Source of the DNA: Nitrospiraceae bacterium | GTDB taxonomy: Bacteria; Nitrospirota; Thermodesulfovibrionia; Thermodesulfovibrionales; UBA9159 | Direction of reading: 5' to 3' | Assembly (NCBI GenBank): GCA_003453735.1 | Contig: DMNE01000478.1 | Location: forward strand, 22,131 to 28,213 | Length of the DNA: 6,083 nt | Made by a program: the position numbers and the translations under genes | The notes under the pieces: generated by a model | What the model was told of the DNA's origin: nothing | Database searches by the model: none | Seen by the model: only the letters and a program-made list of their open reading frames with translations | Part shown: positions 1 through 5,536 of the stretch, one piece after another | Layout: each line of letters opens with the position of its first letter | How positions within the stretch are numbered: position 1 is the first letter of the stretch

Positions 1-258
1 GAGGTGGCTTCACACCGTTATGCAGAAGGAGAGCTTTTGGTTAAGTTCAAAGAGGGCGTCAGTAGTGATAGGGCGGCGGCGATCATCTCCCAGAAGGGCG
101 CATCGGTGATCAAGGTTATCGAAGGAGTACAGGTGTACCATATACGACTTCCTAAAAAGAAGAAGGTTGAAGAAGCGGTTAAGGAATTTTCGGCCATTCC
201 CGAGGTTCAGTACGCAGAGCCGAATTATACCTTGAAGATGCAGAGTGAAGAACATTAG
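1..258 (+). CDS. Subtilase propeptide-like (fervidolysin prodomain-type) protein, 5' end probably outside window
   Basis: The frame is open to the left edge, so the beginning is probably missing; a GTG at 4 is the first visible start candidate but no ribosome binding site can be seen. The 84 residues after it fit the beta-alpha-beta-beta-alpha-beta propeptide fold that precedes fervidolysin-like subtilases. There is a first strand YAEGELLVKFKEG, a helix around SSDRAAAIISQKG, two middle strands ending in VYHIRLP, a second helix VEEAVKEFSAIPEV, and the closing strand with the hallmark YAEPNYTL. Such domains normally act in cis as chaperone and inhibitor of a secreted subtilisin. Here the frame stops 10 residues after the hallmark and no catalytic Asp-Thr-Gly segment follows in any forward frame. 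It may therefore be a stand-alone inhibitor, or the C-terminal domain of a larger protein. A signal peptide, if any, lies upstream. The domain call is by pattern and fairly sure; the biological role is inference. Confidence 0.7.
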   Translation, partial: EVASHRYAEGELLVKFKEGVSSDRAAAIISQKGASVIKVIEGVQVYHIRLPKKKKVEEAVKEFSAIPEVQYAEPNYTLKMQSEEH

Positions 259-448
259 AGAAGAAACAGTAACAGCCAGGTCCGGAGTTCTTATAGACGG
301 CGGATTCTTCTATGGTAAGCTTCACCTCTGCACTTTTGCTGGTTTTCTCCCGAGCCCCCTTGAGACTTCTTCCTCAAAGGGGAGATGTCGAAGAAGAATT
401 CTTCCCCTGCCCGCTACAGACAGCGCTTTTGTTGGGAAAAATGTATGA
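245..448 (+). CDS. Doubtful small ORF bridging the propeptide gene and gspE
   Basis: A GTG-initiated frame of 67 codons begins 14 bases before the stop of the upstream gene. Its TGA (446-448) overlaps the preferred gspE ATG (445-447) as ATGA. That arrangement would allow ribosomes to pass from the propeptide gene into gspE. The protein begins MKNIREETV and ends in an arginine-rich segment GRCRRRILPLPATDSAFVGK. I recognise no family, signal peptide or membrane segment, and there is no clear Shine-Dalgarno before the GTG. It could simply be an open frame by chance in a spacer that carries a hairpin and a repeat copy. Confidence 0.2.
   Translation: MKNIREETVTARSGVLIDGGFFYGKLHLCTFAGFLPSPLETSSSKGRCRRRILPLPATDSAFVGKNV
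355..382 (+). promoter_or_regulatory. Hairpin in the spacer upstream of gspE
   Basis: Bases 355-364 (CCCCCTTGAG) and 373-382 (CTCAAAGGGG) form a 10-base stem with one C-A mismatch and an 8-base loop. No U-tract follows, so it is not a standard intrinsic terminator. The right arm contains the purine run AAAGGGGAG that sits directly against an ATG at 385. It could act as an attenuator, an mRNA-processing structure or part of a repeat; nothing in the sequence decides this. Part of the right arm (378-383, AGGGGA) can alternatively pair with 403-408 (TCCCCT). Confidence 0.3.
386..413 (+). repeat. Short dispersed repeat, copy 1 (before gspE)
   Basis: These 28 bases align without gaps to 3934-3961 in front of gspH with 20 of 28 identities by eye. 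The identities include a shared AATTCTTC and a shared GCCCG at the same spacing. This copy also contains the perfect palindrome GAAGAATTCTTC (393-404). Function unknown; chance similarity cannot be excluded at this length. Confidence 0.3.
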
Positions 449-1983
449 ATATAGAAACCATTGAAGCAATCAAAGAGGAAGAGGTCGATTTTTCTCTGCT
501 ACAAGAGATACCCCTTTCTTTTGCAAAGAACAACCTCGTGATGCCGCTAAGCAGGGACGACGGTTTTCTGAAAGCCGCTGTTTCGGACGAGAAGGGGCTT
601 CTGGCGCTTCGTGAGATGGCAAAGCGATACGGATTGAAGCCGTATCCGCTGAAGACCCAACAAGGGATCATCATAGACGCTATCAACAGGGTTTATGGGC
701 AGGTAGGCACTGCCCAGGAAGTTATGGAAGGCATCTCAGGGGAAGACCTCTCAGCGGTGGCGACAGCATTTGCATCGCCAAAAGATCTTCTCGAACTCAC
801 TGAAGAAGCGCCCATTATTCGGCTTCTCAATGCCTTACTGCAGCAGGCCGTTAAGGAGAATGCCAGTGACATCCATATCGAACCCTATGAAAAGGAACTA
901 GATGTAAGAATGCGGGTTGACGGCATTCTGCGGAGGGTACTGGCTCCGCCGAAGATTATTCAGGATGCGCTCATCAGCAGGATCAAGATAATGGCAAACC
1001 TGGATATCGCGGAGAAGCGGCTTCCTCAGGACGGCCGCATACGGCTGCTCATGGGCGGAAGGGATATCGATATAAGGGTGTCCATCGTTCCTACCTCACT
1101 GGGTGAGCGGGCTGTCTTGAGGCTGCTGGACAGGAAACAAGGCCTCAAGGGCCTGTACGAGGTCGGGCTGAATAAAGCAGACGAAAAGCGGTTGGAGGAA
1201 CTCCTGGTGAGGACAAACGGCATACTGCTCGTTACCGGTCCCACAGGAAGCGGTAAGACTACAACCCTCTACGCAGCGCTCAACAGGATCCATACGGAGG
1301 AGAAGAACATCATAACCGTTGAAGATCCTGTTGAATATCAGTTAAAGGGCATTGGTCAGATCCATGTGAATCCGAGGATCGGGCTCACCTTTGCCTCCGG
1401 CCTCAGGTCTATATTGAGGCAGGACCCCGATGTAATTATGGTTGGAGAGATACGGGACGTCGAGACGGCAGAGATCGCCATTCAGGCATCCCTGACCGGT
1501 CATCTCGTCTTAAGCACCCTTCACACCAACGATGCGCCTTCAGCCATTACAAGGCTTGTCGATATGGGTATAGAGCCTTTTCTCGTCGCATCATCACTTG
1601 TTGCTGTCCTGGCACAGCGACTGGTACGAAGAATCTGCCCGAACTGCAAGGAAAGGTATGAACCCTCGGAAGCTGAGAGGGCATATGTTCTTGCCGTATC
1701 ACCCCTTGCCAGTCAATCGTCACTCATGTACCGGGGGGTAGGATGTGAACGGTGTAAGGGCAGCGGCTACGGTGGAAGGACGGGCATATTCGAACTGCTG
1801 TATGTAGACAATGAGGTCAGGCAGATGATAACCGCAAGGAGGGATTCGCAGAGCATTCGGGAGGCAGCTGTCTCGAAGGGGATGAAGACGTTATATACAG
1901 ATGGTATCGAGAAGGTGCTCAACGGCGACACAACCCTTGAAGAGGTCCTCCGGGTGACACAGAAAGACACCGTAGAGACATAG
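445..1983 (+). CDS. gspE: Type II secretion system ATPase GspE
   Basis: This is the cytoplasmic hexameric ATPase that powers the T2SS by driving pseudopilus assembly through GspF and GspL. Numbered from ATG 445 (512 residues), the N-terminal T2SSE domain covers roughly residues 12-90 (EEVDFSLLQEIPLSFAKNN onward). The NTPase core has a Walker A GPTGSGKTT (265-273), an Asp box ITVEDPVEY (290-298), a Walker B DPDVIMVGEIRD (327-338) and a His box STLHTND (357-363). The tetracysteine zinc motif typical of GspE is intact: C398, C401, C434 and C437. An in-frame ATG at 385 would add 20 residues (SKKNSSPARYRQRFC...). I prefer 445 because family homology begins just after it, because the purine run before 385 touches the ATG, and because 445 has a weak GGGA seven bases upstream. 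Length is normal for the family. gspF follows after a 91-base gap. Confidence 0.97.
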   Translation: MNIETIEAIKEEEVDFSLLQEIPLSFAKNNLVMPLSRDDGFLKAAVSDEKGLLALREMAKRYGLKPYPLKTQQGIIIDAINRVYGQVGTAQEVMEGISGEDLSAVATAFASPKDLLELTEEAPIIRLLNALLQQAVKENASDIHIEPYEKELDVRMRVDGILRRVLAPPKIIQDALISRIKIMANLDIAEKRLPQDGRIRLLMGGRDIDIRVSIVPTSLGERAVLRLLDRKQGLKGLYEVGLNKADEKRLEELLVRTNGILLVTGPTGSGKTTTLYAALNRIHTEEKNIITVEDPVEYQLKGIGQIHVNPRIGLTFASGLRSILRQDPDVIMVGEIRDVETAEIAIQASLTGHLVLSTLHTNDAPSAITRLVDMGIEPFLVASSLVAVLAQRLVRRICPNCKERYEPSEAERAYVLAVSPLASQSSLMYRGVGCERCKGSGYGGRTGIFELLYVDNEVRQMITARRDSQSIREAAVSKGMKTLYTDGIEKVLNGDTTLEEVLRVTQKDTVET

Positions 1984-2004
1984 AGTGTTAAAGGGAAGAA
2001 GCAG

Positions 2005-2094
2005 ATGGCAAAGATAAAAAAAGAGATAATTGCATCTCGGGAAGGTGAAACGTTATATTTTACAGGCGGGCGCTATGCCGATATTTCATTATAA
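2005..2094 (+). CDS. Possible short leader ORF overlapping the gspF start
   Basis: An ATG at 2005 lies about six bases after the Shine-Dalgarno-like AAGGGAAG (1991-1998) and opens a 29-codon frame beginning MAKIKKEIIASREGE. It ends at TAA 2092-2094, 20 bases inside gspF in another frame. gspF's own start at 2075 has only a weak AGGCGGG signal, so this frame could deliver ribosomes to it by coupling. I recognise no family. It may be an accidental frame in a 91-base spacer. Confidence 0.2.
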   Translation: MAKIKKEIIASREGETLYFTGGRYADISL

Positions 2095-3250
2095 GGGATA
2101 CCGAGATGACGGCTCCGAAACAGCCGGCACGATAGAGGCATCAGGAATGAGCGATGCGTTATCCCGGGTCAAAGCGGAAGGGATCTTCGCCAGCGATATT
2201 AGCGAGCCACGCATCGGGCGGAGAAAGAGGCTGTTTCAGAGGATCGACGAGACCTTTCTGCCCAATATGACGCGGCAGCTCTCGACACTGCTGTCTTCGG
2301 GAGTTCCGCTCATGGATGCCCTCGTCTCCCTTGCTGCCGAATATCACGGCTCATATAAGGAGATGCTCATATCCATAAAGGAACGCGTTTCCAGCGGTGC
2401 AGGTCTTTACCGCGCACTCGAGGAATTCAGTGATTATTTCCCTGAATTCTATCGGAATATGGTTCAGGCGGGGGAAGAGAGCGGCAACCTTGATACCGTT
2501 TTACGGAAACTTGCGGATTTTCTCGAGAGTCAGAATGCTGTTCGGGCCAAGGTCCGGTCGGCAATGATATATCCGATTTTTATGATGGGTATCGGAATTG
2601 TTGTACTTTCCTTTCTCTTCACCTTTGTGATACCGAAGATCGTGAAGATATTCAGGGACACAAAGAGTACACTGCCTTTTATCACCGTTGTCCTCATATT
2701 TATCACCAACCTATTCGTCAGCTACTGGTGGGCATTGCTAGGGGCAGCAACGGCTGCCTACCTCTTTGTCAGGCGGTTTCTGCGAGGGCATCGACTTTTG
2801 ATTGACAGGCTGATCCTGAAACTGCCCGGAAACGTTATCCAGAGCCTTTATTTCGCAAGATTCGCAAGGACGCTGGGGTTTCTCCTGGACGGAGGGCTGC
2901 CCATGTTGAAGGCACTCGGTCTTTCCGCGAGGTCCATGGGCAACAAAGAAATCGAGGCGTCTGTTCTCAGTGGGGCGGAGAGGGTCGCTGAAGGCCAGAA
3001 GCTGTCGGCATCGCTTGAAAAATTTCCGCCTGTATTTATCCAGCTCGTAGCGACCGGAGAAAAGAGTGGGCGGCTTCCCGAGACGCTGAACAGGGCAGCA
3101 GACGCTTATGAGGAGGAATTCAACAGGAAGATCAGCCAGGGTGTCTCGCTCTTTGAACCTCTCATGATACTCCTCATGGGTCTCGTTGTCGGTTTCATCG
3201 CGCTCGCGATACTATTGCCGATGTTCCAATTGAATCAATTGGTCAAGTGA
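2075..3250 (+). CDS. gspF: Type II secretion system inner-membrane platform protein GspF
   Basis: GspF is the polytopic platform protein that couples the GspE motor to pseudopilus assembly in the inner membrane. From ATG 2075 the product has 391 residues, normal for the family. It starts with the family-typical MPIFHYKGYRDDG. Two T2SSF repeats are visible. The first runs from RQLSTLLSSGVPL (67-79) to FYRNMVQAGEESGNL (125-139). The second runs from RTLGFLLDGGLPM (265-277) to FIQLVATGEKSGRL (321-334). Membrane segments lie at about 164-190, 201-233 and 358-384. A TTG at 2030 or GTG at 2045 would give an N-terminal extension, but the conserved start argues for 2075. The ribosome binding site there is weak (AGGCGGG, 2064-2070), which may mean coupling to upstream translation. 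The last codons carry an internal dyad symmetry. Confidence 0.97.
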   Translation: MPIFHYKGYRDDGSETAGTIEASGMSDALSRVKAEGIFASDISEPRIGRRKRLFQRIDETFLPNMTRQLSTLLSSGVPLMDALVSLAAEYHGSYKEMLISIKERVSSGAGLYRALEEFSDYFPEFYRNMVQAGEESGNLDTVLRKLADFLESQNAVRAKVRSAMIYPIFMMGIGIVVLSFLFTFVIPKIVKIFRDTKSTLPFITVVLIFITNLFVSYWWALLGAATAAYLFVRRFLRGHRLLIDRLILKLPGNVIQSLYFARFARTLGFLLDGGLPMLKALGLSARSMGNKEIEASVLSGAERVAEGQKLSASLEKFPPVFIQLVATGEKSGRLPETLNRAADAYEEEFNRKISQGVSLFEPLMILLMGLVVGFIALAILLPMFQLNQLVK

Positions 3251-3252
3251 CC
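3226..3252 (+). repeat. Overlapping inverted repeats at the gspF stop
   Basis: Bases 3226-3242 are CCAATTGA-A-TCAATTGG, a perfect 8-base inverted repeat around one base. They abut 3241-3252, GGTCA-AG-TGACC, a second perfect 5-base repeat that spans the gspF TGA. The first is partly explained by the Gln-Leu-Asn-Gln-Leu coding, because CAATTG is itself palindromic. No U-tract follows. A role in transcript processing or protein binding is only a possibility. Confidence 0.35.
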
Positions 3253-3294
3253 ATTGGTAAAATCAAACAATTCTGTACGATAGAGAATCAAAAC

Positions 3295-3315
3295 AGGAGG
3301 TTTTGGAAGAGGTGG
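3295..3315 (+). promoter_or_regulatory. Ribosome binding region of gspG
   Basis: A consensus AGGAGG lies at 3295-3300, 19 bases ahead of the ATG at 3320, which is too far for normal use. A second site, GAGGTGG at 3309-3315, ends four bases before the ATG and probably sets the start. This is the strongest translation signal in the operon, in keeping with GspG being the most abundant pseudopilin. Confidence 0.55.
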
Positions 3316-3319
3316 TTGT

Positions 3320-3793
3320 ATGCAACGAATAAAGAATAATTTAGAGGCTGAGTATAATCATGGTTCACGAGGGGGTTTTACCCTTCTTGAGATCATCGTT
3401 GTTGTCTTTATCCTGAGCATCCTCGCCGCTATCGTCGCGCCGAGGATTATCGGCAGAACGGACGATGCGCGGATTGCTGAGGCAAAAGTACAGATCAGAA
3501 ATTTCGAGACGGCGCTGAAACTTTACAAAATGGATAACGGTTTTTATCCCGACACGCAGCAGGGCCTTGAGGCACTTGTGGAGAAGCCGACAACGGAAAA
3601 GGTACCCACGAAGTATCGGGAGGGCGGGTACCTGGAACAGAAAAAGATACCCCTTGACCCATGGGGTAATCCATACATCTATGTCTCACCGGGCCTGCAC
3701 GGTGATTTTGATATCATGAGCTATGGGGCAGACGGCAAAGAGGGCGGAGAAGGGGTGAACGCTGATATTAAGAACTGGGAGCTGCAGCAGTAG
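3320..3793 (+). CDS. gspG: Type II secretion system major pseudopilin GspG
   Basis: GspG is the major pseudopilin that polymerises into the periplasmic pseudopilus. Of 157 residues, the first 19 form the leader ending in Gly-Gly, and the prepilin peptidase cuts after G19. The mature protein begins FTLLEIIVV with Glu at +5, followed by a hydrophobic helix to about residue 43 and PRIIGR. The globular C-terminus carries the GspG signature DPWGNPY (113-119), [15 protein letters not shown] (134-139), GGEG and ADIKNW, the loop region that binds calcium in known GspG structures. Mature length of 138 residues is normal. The 19-residue leader is longer than the 6-8 residues usual in model proteobacteria. 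The start at 3320 is supported by GAGGTGG just upstream, and no in-frame alternative lies between the upstream Shine-Dalgarno and this ATG. Confidence 0.97.
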   Translation: MQRIKNNLEAEYNHGSRGGFTLLEIIVVVFILSILAAIVAPRIIGRTDDARIAEAKVQIRNFETALKLYKMDNGFYPDTQQGLEALVEKPTTEKVPTKYREGGYLEQKKIPLDPWGNPYIYVSPGLHGDFDIMSYGADGKEGGEGVNADIKNWELQQ

Positions 3794-3933
3794 GATGTGC
3801 ACCGGGATCCTTGCTCACAGAGGCAATCCAGCTTCGCATTTTTCCGCCTCGGCATGACAATGATATGGCGCAGCTTCTACGGCTGAATATCGGTGGTTTT
3901 TCCCAGGCACGTACGACGGTTCCTTTTAAGAGA

Positions 3934-3961
3934 GTTCGCAGAAAAATTCTTCATTCGCCCG
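3934..3961 (+). repeat. Short dispersed repeat, copy 2 (before gspH)
   Basis: This stretch aligns to 386-413 (20 of 28 identities). With one extra base it also aligns to the gspJ leader at 4867-4889, where AGTTCGCAGAA (3933-3943) recurs exactly. It lies just before the preferred gspH ATG, and would be coding if gspH starts further upstream. Function unknown. Confidence 0.35.
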
Positions 3962-3972
3962 TCCCGCGTCAG

Positions 3973-4425
3973 ATGACTTCCAAAACAGGCTTCACCCTCC
4001 TGGAACTCATCGTAGTGATCTTTGTCCTTTCCCTTGTGCTTGCCGTATCGCTTCCCTCGTTTATCGGTATGGGAGAGAGCAAGATACAGTCAGACGCGAA
4101 GAGGCTCGCATCTATACTCAGATACCTGAATGACACCGCAATCTCCGCCAAGGAAAGTCTTTCTCTGAAGATCAACCTACAGGACAAGACTATCCAATAT
4201 AACGGCCCTGACGGAGAAAAAACCGAGACATTTCAAGCACTTTCCAGCATTGAACTACAGTCAAAAGGGATGGTTTCCGAGGGTGAGGTGACCATCTTTT
4301 TTGGCCCGGCAGGCGCATCGCAGAGCTTTCAGATGCATCTGAGCAGTGATAAGCAGGACGTGATCATTGCGCTCAATGCTGTAAGCGGAAGAGTGAAAAT
4401 AAAACAAGGTGAACAACAAACCTAG
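3973..4425 (+). CDS. gspH: Type II secretion system minor pseudopilin GspH
   Basis: GspH is a minor pseudopilin of the pseudopilus tip complex. From ATG 3973 the protein has 150 residues. A canonical six-residue leader MTSKTG is followed by FTLLELIVVIFVLSLVLAV with Glu at +5. A variable beta-rich domain follows, ending ALNAVSGRVKIKQGEQQT. The frame stays open upstream with a TTG at 3811 (204 residues) and an ATG at 3865 (186 residues). None of the three starts has a good ribosome binding site. I prefer 3973 because the leader length is standard, but the other pseudopilins here have leaders of 17-35 residues, so a longer form is possible. Assignment to GspH rather than another minor pseudopilin rests on order and on the FTLLELIVV/beta-rich pattern. 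The stop overlaps the GTG candidate of gspI by 17 bases. Confidence 0.9.
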   Translation: MTSKTGFTLLELIVVIFVLSLVLAVSLPSFIGMGESKIQSDAKRLASILRYLNDTAISAKESLSLKINLQDKTIQYNGPDGEKTETFQALSSIELQSKGMVSEGEVTIFFGPAGASQSFQMHLSSDKQDVIIALNAVSGRVKIKQGEQQT

Positions 4426-4837
4426 AGATGGCACGGTGAAAGGTAACTTCAGAAGGTTTCTCATTAGCAGGACAGTCAATCCGGGCTTTACCCTGCTTGA
4501 GGTTATGATAAGCATTGCAATCATCGCCGGGCTCCTTGTTACCCTCATCTATACCCTGAACTATAATCTCGGCATCGCCGACAGGCAGACGGTTATAACC
4601 GCTTTGACATGTCTTGCGAAGGCGAAGCTCTATGAGCTCGAGCAGAATCCCGCAGAGAGCAAAGGGGTCTTCCCAGAACCCTTTGCAGGGTATTCCTATG
4701 AAGCGACGGTCAAGGATTCCTCATTCCCCGGCATGTCTGAGCTATCGGTCGTTGTGAAGAGCGGCAAGGAAGACATCACGCTGTCTGAACTGATCCGCAA
4801 CCCCCAAAACAGTACTGTGCAGAAACCACCTCTATGA
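4409..4837 (+). CDS. gspI: Type II secretion system minor pseudopilin GspI
   Basis: GspI is a minor pseudopilin that nucleates the GspI-J-K tip complex. The reading from GTG 4409 gives 142 residues. A second in-frame GTG at 4436, ten bases after the gspH stop and following a GAGATGG run, would give 133. The leader (26 or 17 residues) contains RRFLISRTVNPG, with cleavage after that Gly. The mature 116-residue protein begins FTLLEVMISIAIIAGLLVTLIYTL. It then has the GspI-type segment DRQTVITALTCLAKAKLYELEQ and a small beta domain around FAGYSYEATVKD. Mature length is typical. Its TGA (4835-4837) directly abuts the gspJ ATG, so the two are likely coupled. Confidence 0.92.
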   Translation: MNNKPRDGTVKGNFRRFLISRTVNPGFTLLEVMISIAIIAGLLVTLIYTLNYNLGIADRQTVITALTCLAKAKLYELEQNPAESKGVFPEPFAGYSYEATVKDSSFPGMSELSVVVKSGKEDITLSELIRNPQNSTVQKPPL

Positions 4838-5536
4838 ATGAGGAATCCAGTGATAAGGGATTGTAAAGTTCGCAGAATAAACTATTCATGTTCTGATGCC
4901 ACCTCAGGGGGGTTCACCCTCCTAGAAGTGCTTCTTGCTCTAGCCATATTCTCTATCCTCATTGCTGCCCTTTACAGCACCTTTTTTCTTTCTCACCGGG
5001 CGGTGGATGCCGTTGATGATTCCCTCCTGAGACTGCAGGAGGCCCGTGCTATTGTGGATCTTCTTAAGAGGGAGCTTGAATCAGCAGTTTATGACCCGAC
5101 TAAACTGAGCAATAATCAACAATATACGGTATTCAAATTAGATGATAGGGATTTTTATGACAAAGAGGCCTCACAACTCCTCTTCACCTCCTTTTCTCCT
5201 CTGCTTCCGGGCCTGGCAAGAATAGCATACACCGTTGACGAAGACAATGGAAAACTTACACTCAAAAAAAAGATTCTCTCCGCTTATGCGCAAAAAGATG
5301 TAACGACGAGCGTTGGACTGATGGAGGAGATTGAGTCATTTACCGTCGAAGTAAGATCTGGGGGTTTGTGGGGAAAGACTTGGGACAGTACCCTGACCAA
5401 CGCGATGCCCGATGCGATACGGATATCGTTGAAAGTAGCTGTCAAAAAAGGGAAGGATCTCTCATCGGAAAGTACTTCCCCTGACAGTTTCACAATCACC
5501 GATATCGCGATACCGAGGTACAACAAAATACTATGA
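4838..5536 (+). CDS. gspJ: Type II secretion system minor pseudopilin GspJ
   Basis: GspJ is a minor pseudopilin of the tip complex with I and K. Of 232 residues, the first 25 form a leader that includes VRRINYSCSDATSGG, with cleavage after the second Gly. The mature protein starts FTLLEVLLALAIFSILIAALYSTF with Glu at +5 and is 207 residues long, within the family range. The heptad-like helix continues through LRLQEARAIVDLLKRELESAV. The C-terminal beta part ends with MPDAIRISLKVAV, a pattern common in GspJ. No Shine-Dalgarno is visible before ATG 4838, which begins immediately after the gspI stop, so translation is probably coupled. A GTG at 4850 is the only other start before the cleavage site. 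The stop overlaps the gspK start as ATGA. Confidence 0.93.
   Translation: MRNPVIRDCKVRRINYSCSDATSGGFTLLEVLLALAIFSILIAALYSTFFLSHRAVDAVDDSLLRLQEARAIVDLLKRELESAVYDPTKLSNNQQYTVFKLDDRDFYDKEASQLLFTSFSPLLPGLARIAYTVDEDNGKLTLKKKILSAYAQKDVTTSVGLMEEIESFTVEVRSGGLWGKTWDSTLTNAMPDAIRISLKVAVKKGKDLSSESTSPDSFTITDIAIPRYNKIL
4867..4889 (+). repeat. Short dispersed repeat, copy 3 (in gspJ leader)
   Basis: AGTTCGCAGAA (4867-4877) is identical to 3933-3943. The next bases, AAACTATTCAT (4879-4889), match 9 of 11 of AAATTCTTCAT at 3944-3954 after a one-base insertion. Here the sequence is certainly translated, giving VRRINYS in the leader removed by prepilin peptidase, in the same initial frame as the potential gspH leader (VRRKILH). 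Confidence 0.35.

Noticed and set aside
259..444. Sigma-70 type promoter for gspE (TTGAGA at 360-365)
   Set aside because: No acceptable -10 element at the right spacing, and the hexamer is part of the hairpin arm.
445..3793. Reading these genes as type IV pilus pilB/pilC/pilA
   Set aside because: The pilin-like gene has the GspG signature DPWGNPY...SYGADG and is followed by a complete H-I-J-K minor pseudopilin series, which fits a T2SS.
4428..4439. Minimal ORF ATG GCA CGG TGA overlapping GTG 4436
   Set aside because: Three codons with no strong ribosome binding site; expected by chance.
4454..4486. Tat signal in the GspI leader (RRFLIS)
   Set aside because: The segment is followed by a prepilin peptidase site and the standard pseudopilin helix; RR here most likely serves as the positive-inside charge.
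4809..4818. Perfect palindrome ACAGTACTGT
   Set aside because: It is only 10 bases long, lies inside gspI coding sequence, and has no partner copies or context.
4906..4923. Strong 7-bp hairpin with TTCA loop at the gspJ cleavage site
   Set aside because: It arises from the codons for Gly-Gly-Phe-Thr-Leu-Leu; weaker versions occur at the same coding position in gspG and gspI, so coding explains it.
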